Assembly: GCA_029204225.1 (NCBI GenBank)
Contig: CM055109.1
Location: forward strand, 48,168,597-48,232,596
Direction: 5' to 3'
Length of the DNA stretch: 64,000 nt
DNA from: Diphasiastrum complanatum
Taxonomy: Eukaryota > Streptophyta > Lycopodiopsida > Lycopodiales > Lycopodiaceae
Shown here one piece after another: positions 56,610-64,000 of the stretch. Position 1 is the first letter of the stretch. Each line of letters begins with the position of its first letter. The position numbers and the translations under genes were made by a program. The notes under the pieces were generated by a model, which saw only the letters and a list, made by a program, of their open reading frames with translations, had not been told where the DNA came from and made no database searches.

Positions 56610-56620
56610 TGGTATCAGAT
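56610..56620 (+). other. Primer-binding-site-like sequence
   Basis: TGGTATCAGAT matches the first nine or ten bases of the initiator tRNA-Met primer site, right after the probable LTR. Confidence 0.6.
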
Positions 56621-59600
56621 CAAGGCTTTCGAAGATTGGAGAACATGGAGAAGGGCTACTTTTCGTCGAAATTTCGGATTGGATCATTGGAATTCTCGTC
56701 CAAGGTGGATAGCAAGGGTGCAAGTGGGTGTACTATCCCAGTTTCAATTTGCATGTTGCTAAGATCCATTACTCTTGGGATTCTTTGTGGTTTTATGGAG
56801 AATTGTCCTTGAAGGCCAATTTGTGATGCTTTTTTGGAGCTTTTACATGTGTATATCAAATCTTTGGTAGATCTGAATTTTCCAGCAAGTGTACTTTCGT
56901 TTTAGGGTTCATACTTATTGAATGCTGCTTTTTGAACGAGACGATGAACCATGAGAGAAAATGACTACCCGTGTCATTAGGGTTCATTAATGATGAAATT
57001 AATGATGCATGCCGGTTCTCTCCAATGATTTATAATTCTAGGCTATGTTTTGGTCAAAATTGCTTTGTTTTCATGCTTTTTGGCACAAAATGGATAGTAA
57101 GAAGCAAAATCCAGCAAGATCAGATCAATTAGATGGTTGTAATTCTGTAAATTGGTTTGCACGTGTTAGAGAAAGAGTTGTATGTCATGAATTTCCACTT
57201 AATTGTGATGTAAAGTGGTGGACCAAAGTCTTTTGAAGCTTTCCCTGAAGTTAGAACCAAGAATTCCAGCAATTGAACTTGTAGGAAGTCAAAAAAGTTC
57301 AAAAAATGACCATTTTTGGTGATTTTTGGGAGATGGATCTCTCCAAATGCATAAGGAGATCATTCTGGAGTTAATTACAGCATGATTAGCATTCCTTTTT
57401 ACCTTCCCAGCAAGCTATCAGACCTGTGAATTGATGGCCGGTGGCTTATGCACCATCTCCATCAAGTTTGAAGCTATTTTGACTTCTACAAGTCAAGAAA
57501 TCTTCGTTCTCAGCCTATACTGCATCTTAGGATCAGTATGAATGCTTCATGGAAGTCTAATGGATGGTTTAAGACTATTAGTAGCATCAATTTTGAGCTT
57601 GGGGAGGTGTTTGCACGTTTTTTGATCATTTGGTCTACAAAAAGTGCGCCCTACTACAGTTTTTTGGCAACTCTGATCTCGCACGTGTGAAGCCTAGGTG
57701 GCAGGCTGATGTGGCAAGAATCTTGTTCACTTGGTCTCCCTCTGTACTGAGCTTTATAGCACCCAATTTGGTGTCCTGTAGCCAAAGTTATGATCATCTG
57801 AAGTTTTGCAGTTTTGTGAGTAAAATTGGCAAAATTTGGAATTGTTCTGATTGCATGCCAGTCATTTCCCTAATTGGTAGTACTGTGGTTGCATGGATTA
57901 GTTGCATGCTGATTCTCAGAGTGATTCTGACATGCATGAGGGATTTATAATCGATTTGAGTGGTCATACGCATGTGCTCTGACAGTTGGGTCAAAAATCA
58001 GTGTTAATGGCTGACAAATTCCGTAAAACTGAAGTTTACGTAAAAAATTCCGTAATGACGTTTGTGACTGATGTAGTGTGCTTTGCATGCCAGTTTGACA
58101 TTGGGTTAGTAACATTAGGAATCGAACAGTGTTTCGATTTTTTCGATTCCGATTGCCTTTTATACTAATAGTATTTTCGTCAGAATTTTCGAATTACGTA
58201 AAAGGTTAGAAGTGGAATCTGATACGTGGATTACATTGGATCTATTAGTTGACAGAAGCTTGTCCCTAGATTTGATGCATCAGTAGGATTTTGAAGCTTA
58301 TCAACCAGAAAAGATCAGGATGTAATATTGAACCATGTTAATTCTTCTGTCTAAGTCACATAATCAGATGTGGATTTTGAGTATTCATCTGATAGGCATG
58401 CCAGTCATCCAAATAAAAAGGATTTTCCAGTGTTTTGGAAACAAGAGATTTAGTGATTATAGGACAACTAGATGATCAGTGGATCTCTAGAATATCAGAT
58501 GAGGCGGTTAAGGGTTTTCTGGAAGGAAAAGCTGATGGTATGGGACATCAGTAATTTTGGAAAGGAAATTTCAGGACTGTAAAAATCTGATGATCAATGG
58601 TGTGTTTAGTACCTAGTCGCGATATGGGAAAGAAAGAAAGCCATTCGATCAAATGTGGGGTATTTTGGGAAATTTTGAGGTTTAATCTAGATCCTAATAT
58701 GGTATCTCATTATTTACAAAATCAGAGGCCCTCAATTCTATTTCTCGCTTTCTTAATTAATCCTTTACTTCTTAGTAATTTCTTGAATATAGGATATCAG
58801 ACTGATTTATATGATTCTTTCCAGCATGAAGTTATTCTTCTGAAAGACTGTTATGTCATATAAATTACTACTTGTGTGAATAGACTTGGAATTCAGATAA
58901 ATTCTAAGGATAAAATGTTTCAATCTCTTAAACCATAGAATTTCTCTGTTGCATAAATGGATTTCGATGGAATAGTGGTTTCTATCACTAAGATTGAAAA
59001 TATTTGAAGGAGAAGTCCTGTTTGTAATGAAGTGAAATTCTTTAGTGGAAGCACTTATTACTGACTTTTCTTGGATTTAGATATTTTCATATATCATCTT
59101 TCCAATTAACTTTTATTGAAATTTATAATTTCTTTAAAAGGAGAGGTGAAGTGGTGGAATAAAATTCTATTTGGGAATCTGTTGGTTGCGTAGTTTTCGG
59201 AAAAGAACCAACTGTGGTATAGAAATGAGATTGGATCTGAAAAGAATTTCGGATAGATTCAGAGTAAGATGCCTACTTGGAACTTTTCGAATATGAGGAA
59301 TTCTCTAGGGATTGTGTGGACAATCTGGAATTGAAACATGTTTGGAATTTGAATCATTATCTATTAATAGTACAGTAAAAGGTCGAAGGTTACTAATTCC
59401 ATTTTGATTGGAATAGAAGTAAGTTTGATCAGAATTTAAGTCTGAGAGTTCTGTATAGAAACAACCTAATCTTAGTTTTAGTACTAGGATCAGATAGGGG
59501 TTGTTTGAGTGGAAGAAATTATGCTATTAAAAGAAATTGGATTGGAAAACTGTTGAGATTGAATTCGTCTCAGAGATTTCCCGGATATGTTATTTACTCA

Positions 59601-60803
59601 TGAGAAACAGAAAATATTTTGTAGCTGAGTTACAAGATCTCAGTGAGATATGTGAGTAACATATGTGGGTTCTGGAGGAATCTGCCAGGTTTGAATGTGT
59701 TTATGTACTGGGTCATAGTAAGATTATTCTCATATGTGCACGATTAATCTTGTATGAATCTACTGTGTAATCCTAGTTACTAAGGTTATCTGGTGCACTT
59801 AACCTAGTCGGTGAACATGAACATATGATCAAGTATTGTTTTGACAGATACTTGCAGAGTTAACAAATCTTTGTATAGAAGATTTATGGATTAACTTATA
59901 AATGATTTGGGTAAGGATCTAAATGTGGTGTTATACTAGTTTTTCACCTAGACATTTGAGATTTCTGAATCATTGGCAATTAGCTTGAGTAGTTGATTAC
60001 TCCAGGATGAAGTTAATTGGTAAAACGATCAATGTGATGTGGATTCACCGGGAACTAATGGTTATTGATTTATATTGCTTGTAAGATGCATGATTAGTGA
60101 ATCATTTCGGTTCATCAGTTTAAAAATGTGTGCATTGGATATACAATATTCTTGGATAGAGTATTCCTTAGTTAAGGAAGGGACTCAGCTCATTAGTGAT
60201 TGTATCCCAAAGAGCTCAATTGGATAACAAATCATAATGAATCCAAGAATAAAAAAACTGAGTTGTTATTCAGCAGGACTTTGGGTATCTAGATTTGATT
60301 CTAGATTGTAATCTAAAATGTTTGTAATTGAAGATGATTGTCATTTTGGTATGCGTTCAGTCTTTAATTACCAGTGATTTATAGACCTTAAATCTTGCAC
60401 TTCAGTTTAAGAATCCTGGTTGAAGAATATTCCTATATCCAGTATTTTCTTAGTGGAAAGATTTTGGAATGATTCTTACTTTTCCCGAGTTATGTGGGAC
60501 ATATACTCCAGTATCCTGTAAATGATTAAGTATGGTTTTGGATTCCAGAAAATTATGATTGACAAATCATACGAATCTAAGAGGGCTGACTCTGATGGTC
60601 TGTTGGAAAATTGAGCCATTGTGCTGCATGGTTTGAGTACTAGGAACCCTCCTAGCCACCCTCTAAATGTGTGAGGATCCCTCGAAAGATTGGTACCAAG
60701 GGCACTTCCAATTTTAAGTGTAGTCCATGCTCCACTTTGCACACTGAAATGGGCATGGGATTGTGCACCGTCGCTGGTATGAAACAAATTACTAACTTGT
60801 CGG
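56621..60803 (+). other. AT-rich 4.2 kb without a recognisable gene
   Basis: Presumably the leader and decayed interior of the element starting at 56180. The longest frames (for example 57630-57950 and 58597-58863) show no gag, protease, RT or integrase motif. No matching 3' LTR was identified. It may be a non-autonomous (LARD-like) interior or very old DNA. Confidence 0.4.
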
Positions 60804-61482
60804 TTCAGAAATGCGTTTCTGGATTCTGGTAGCGTTTCTCATAAATGTTTTTTTTTTTTTAATTTTTTGATTTTTTTTGTGGTCAATATGGGTATCAGAT
60901 GAAAGCTCTAATTAAGAGCATTACATCTGTATAGTTTGCCGATTATTTCGGGTATAGAACGGTCTAGTTCAGGTGCATTAATCCATGTTGGGTTCTGTCA
61001 AGGATAAAAATTCAAAACTAACCTCTAGCCTGTTCGTTACGATCACAGATGATTCCAGTGGGACAGAGACAGAGAATTGTAGAGCAATTGTACCTCGCTT
61101 TTTGCTTCCCCCCCCCCCCCCCCCGGGCCCCCCCGACGAAAGTAGCAGGGGGGGTGCTACCCCCCGTGCACCCCCCCCTAGATAAAAATGGGGGTCCAAA
61201 TGCGCGCCGATAAGGGCCCAATATTTATGCCCCCAATTGTATGCACATTGCACTCACATCTCCAGTGAAATGATTGCAAAAGTGATCATCATCCATAAAG
61301 TTGATAGCCCAAACTGTAGCATTAACATTTACTGAGAACCAGAGCAAATAACAACCAAATAGCTACTGAAAATAAGCTATTTTTCCAAAAAAAAAATTTA
61401 AACCACGTTTCTACATCAGAAACGCGTTTATGAGAAACACAGTTTCAGAAACGTGTTTGCCCAAAAATGCGTTTCTGTGCAA
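60804..61482. mobile_element. Non-autonomous element with CAGAAACGCGTTTCT-type ends
   Basis: The left end has cagaaatgcgtttctgg and gcgtttctcataaatg, then a T-run, then core gtggtcaatatgggtatcag at 60879-60898. The right end has tcagaaacgcgtttatgag, aaacacagtttcagaaacg and aaatgcgtttctgtg, inverted relative to the left end. The centre has a C-run (about 61110-61127) and ggggggtgctaccccccg stems. This is the same layout as the element at 26383-27211 with a different half-site. Its right edge meets LINE-D at 61483. Confidence 0.65.
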
Positions 61483-61483
61483 C

Positions 61484-63145
61484 TATGCTTCAAGCTTGTA
61501 GACGAGAAATGCTAGTCCATTCTGACTCAGGAATCCCAGTGCACCGAGCCTTCATTGCATACATAATTGTGGATGCAACAATAGTATCAAATAGGTTACA
61601 CTTACTCGGGGCATCTCTAATGTGCATTAAACAAAAACGCTCGAGACTAACTAACGAAGCATGACCCTTACGTATTCTAGCTGTGGCAACCTGTCTCATA
61701 CTGAAAGCAGGAGCAGTGAAGAAAGTCCCCAAATAAGTGTAGGATACCACCTTGAGTGGTTGTCCCCTAGAGTGAACACCTGTCGCTGCATAAAGGTCCT
61801 AAAGGTATTAAAGATCATGATATGGGTTTTCCTGGTATGCACAGTCAAACCAAATAAGTCTCGAAAAACCTGTAATGTGTCTAAGTGCCCCTGCAACTCC
61901 TCGCTAGACGAAGAAAGCAAGGCCTCATCAACATAAAGCAAAATGGCAATGAATATATCACCAAGCCTGCTGCCAATACCATCATCCTGATTGATGGCTC
62001 TCTCAAGCTCATCAATATACAACCAAAGAGTGTGGGGGAGAGGGAACAACCCTACTTCACCCCAATAGTGCTCCTAACTCTCTCAGAGAGACCCTCATCC
62101 GATCTGAAGCATCCCCAAACCTGCTCATAGAGTGCCATGATAGCCAATATGGTTTTAGTGGAAAAATCAAGATCTCTCAGCCTCTAGATAAGCATATGAC
62201 ATGGGACAGAGTCAAATGCTTTCCGGAAATCCAAAAAACAACAATATACTCTCTCATGTCTAGATCTGGCTTTCTCAATAACAGCCCGAAGAGTGAACAC
62301 ATGATTAGTGGTGGAGTGTTGTGTCCTGAAGCTAGCCTGACCCAAAGCATGTAACCTCCATATGTCTACCTCACAACTAATCACTGTCTGAAGGATAGTG
62401 CCATAAAGTTTAGCCACAATGTGCTCAATCATAATGGTATGATAGTTATTAGGTTTTATGGGGCCACCACTCTTGTGAATGGGGTGGATGATATTAGTAC
62501 ACCATGGAAGGGGAAATCTAGAGATGACGGCCTGATTAAGGAGTGAGGCTAAAACAGGTGAAAGAATATCAGTAGCATGAATCAGGAGTTCAGACTTTAG
62601 GTCCTCGATATCTCGAGCACGATGGGTCTTCATTTTCTCAATGGCAAGGGAGACCATGGCATGTGTGAAAAAGGAGAAAATGGAGGGACAGGGGAGATGT
62701 AACAATCGGATTAGTGGGAAAGGTATAAAGTAATGTGGCATATTCAGTCCAACGACGTAAATCTCTAAACAATGGAGGTGGAGCACGGGGAATAAACTCA
62801 CACCAAAAAGAAGTAGATGAGGAACTATAGAGAAGATCCACAGGGCGTTTCCCTTAGATGTTTCATATATTCTTTCTTATAACGACAAGTATAGCTAAAT
62901 AGGTGTCTAAGATGACGAAGATGGGGGATGGTAAGAATTTTGCAGAGTTCACTTGAAAGTGGAGTTGTTTACATATATCATCATACCAAGGTTGGTGAGG
63001 ATGACGAAGCTTTGGGTACGTGGATTTTCTACGATGTTTGGATGGGAAGGCCATAGAGGCGGCAATATGAAGAGCTATAGTAAGGAAAAATGCTTGGGAG
63101 TGGAGTGGGCTATCATATGGAAAAGGACTAATTAGATAGCTAGAA
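61484..63145 (-). mobile_element. LINE-D: non-LTR retrotransposon, minus strand, decayed
   Basis: Minus-strand blocks in order: connector HQPWYDDICKQLHF (about 62990), RT start with WCTNIIHPIHKSGGPIKPNN and YHTIMIEHIVAKLYG, RRLHALGQ-like segment, VYCCFLDFRKAFDSVP, IDELERAINQ, a degenerate active-site segment (ILLYVDEALL for YADD), TKVMVFNT-like segment, and YTYLGTFFTAPAFSMRQVAT. The 5' endonuclease and the 3' tail are missing. The 3' side ends at the small element at 61482. It is related to LINE-A by the shared SYTYLG and ALG blocks. Confidence 0.9.
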
Positions 63146-63370
63146 GGGTTTTCGCTTGTGGTGCAATCCGCAGTAGTTCTCTGAGTGGTAAACTAACATG
63201 GCTTGACAGCAAAATCTGTGTGCCCTTTAGCTTAGGCTTGAAATGAATAAAGAGAGTAGAATTGTCTTTTTTGGTTCACCATGACTTATCCAATCCATCG
63301 GTATTGAAACTCAACGTAGTATCTAAAAAGGATTTTGCATCTTTCACAGTGTGTCAAGAACACCTCGAAC

Positions 63371-63815
63371 TCAGACATTGAGAGATTTGAAGTCACATGA
63401 TTTTTCTTCAGAGATGGTAGCTGAGATAACAGTAGACATATGAGCAGCACTACCTTCTTCTTTTAGGAACAACGAAGCCCAGAATTTTGTAGCCTCCTTG
63501 TGTTCGCTCAGATGTTGTTCTAGCTCAGTAATTTTATCTGTCACTGAGGATGGCACCACCTCCAAGGTCTGGATTTTCTGCTTGAGAACCCTGTTTATCT
63601 TGACGTATCGTCATCATTGTCAGCTAAAGTTGCTGTACTTCGAGTCTTAATGCATCCACCTCTGCTTTTAGATACCCCTCAAATGCCTTTCTTGGTGTGT
63701 AGATATCATCTTCAGCAAGAGCATATTTGGCAGAGGAGGAAGACAATACTATGGGTTCAGATGCGGAGGCAGCAGATTCAGAGGACACTGTTGCTTTGTT
63801 GGCAACTGGCTGCAT
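63371..63815 (-). other. Unidentified coiled-coil-like reading frames
   Basis: Two minus-strand frames (63624-63815 and 63371-63565, with readable sequence up to about 63615) give a Ser/Ala-rich start, VDALRLEVQQL, KINRVLKQKIQTLEVV and then TDKITELEQHLSEHKEATKF. The Leu spacing suggests a coiled coil. No family is recognised. It could be a transposon accessory protein or a host exon. A frame change near 63615 is required to join the two parts. Confidence 0.35.
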
Positions 63816-63829
63816 TACCTGAGTTTCTG

Positions 63830-64000
63830 CTAGCGATGGATCACTGCTGCCAGCTTCAGCAGCGTTGGGGTAACCCTACCTGCATCAATGGAGGTGCTGA
63901 CAGCAATGGGGATACTGCTGCCAGCGATGGAGGTTTCAGAAGCGTTGGAGGCAGTGGAGGTGCTGGTAGCAGTGGGGATACTGCTGCCAGTGATGGAGTC
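63830..64000. repeat. Imperfect minisatellite around ctgctgccagcgatgga
   Basis: The motif ctgctgccag(c/t)(g/t)(a/t)tgga-like recurs at about 63845, 63911 and 63980, with gcgttgg and gtggaggtgctg between. The repeat runs off the window end. On the minus strand it would encode Ser/Thr/Ala-rich repeats upstream of the coiled-coil frame. Confidence 0.6.

Overview
The window is nuclear DNA from a land plant with a repeat-rich genome. Supporting signs are GT-AG introns, Ty3/gypsy elements with chromodomains, Ty1/copia debris, LINEs, and hAT-type transposons with a DUF659-like core. I see no prokaryotic or organellar genes. A fern or another large-genome, non-flowering plant is possible, but the species is not determined. 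Nearly all of the window is mobile DNA. The only host-gene candidate is a set of three short exons at 10041-14283, with a 3.7-kb intron. The remaining exons, if real, lie outside this window or beyond the transposon cluster.

Layout: 1-3295, decayed minus-strand chromovirus pieces and an LTR. 3288-4421, short tandem duplications. 6219-7150, LINE-A with a (GA)n tail. 9468-9703, a perfect 118-bp tandem duplication. 10041-14283, host exons with an old hAT fragment (copy A) in the intron. 15688-22454, hAT copy B, interrupted by a deleted Ty3/gypsy element (17943-21970, TSD CTTTC). 22454-23025, (TA)n, (GA)n and a LINE-B tail. 23030-26382, a broken copia element. 26383-54362, a 28-kb chain of related hAT elements joined mostly by (TA)n: a non-autonomous element, copy C, copy D, stray termini, and inverted copy E. 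Copy C is split by Ty3/gypsy element E1 (30788-43589, TSD AGGAG). E1 is itself split by a younger antisense member of its own family, E2 (36327-42716, TSD ATTAG), which keeps one uninterrupted 1592-codon gag-pol frame. 54630-56165, LINE-C. 56180-60803, a probable LTR and primer site followed by unrecognised AT-rich DNA. 60804-61482, a small element with different terminal palindromes. 61484-63145, LINE-D. 63371-64000, an unidentified coiled-coil frame and a minisatellite.

The most interesting system is the hAT family represented by copies B, C, D and E. Full-length copy D (about 6.2 kb) carries two convergent genes. One is a four-exon transposase of about 1336 codons: BED-like zinc finger, DUF659/hAT core, CERNWS dimerisation motif, then an unusual 540-residue acidic and proline-rich tail with AT-hook-like motifs. 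The other is a 121-codon basic/coiled-coil protein (ORF2) on the opposite strand with its own TATA box and CCAAT-bearing tandem repeats. The ends are packed with GGTACC/CCGCGG palindromes, and the insertions sit in (TA)n tracts. Smaller elements in the window have the same end layout but different palindrome half-sites, which suggests changing end-recognition within one superfamily.
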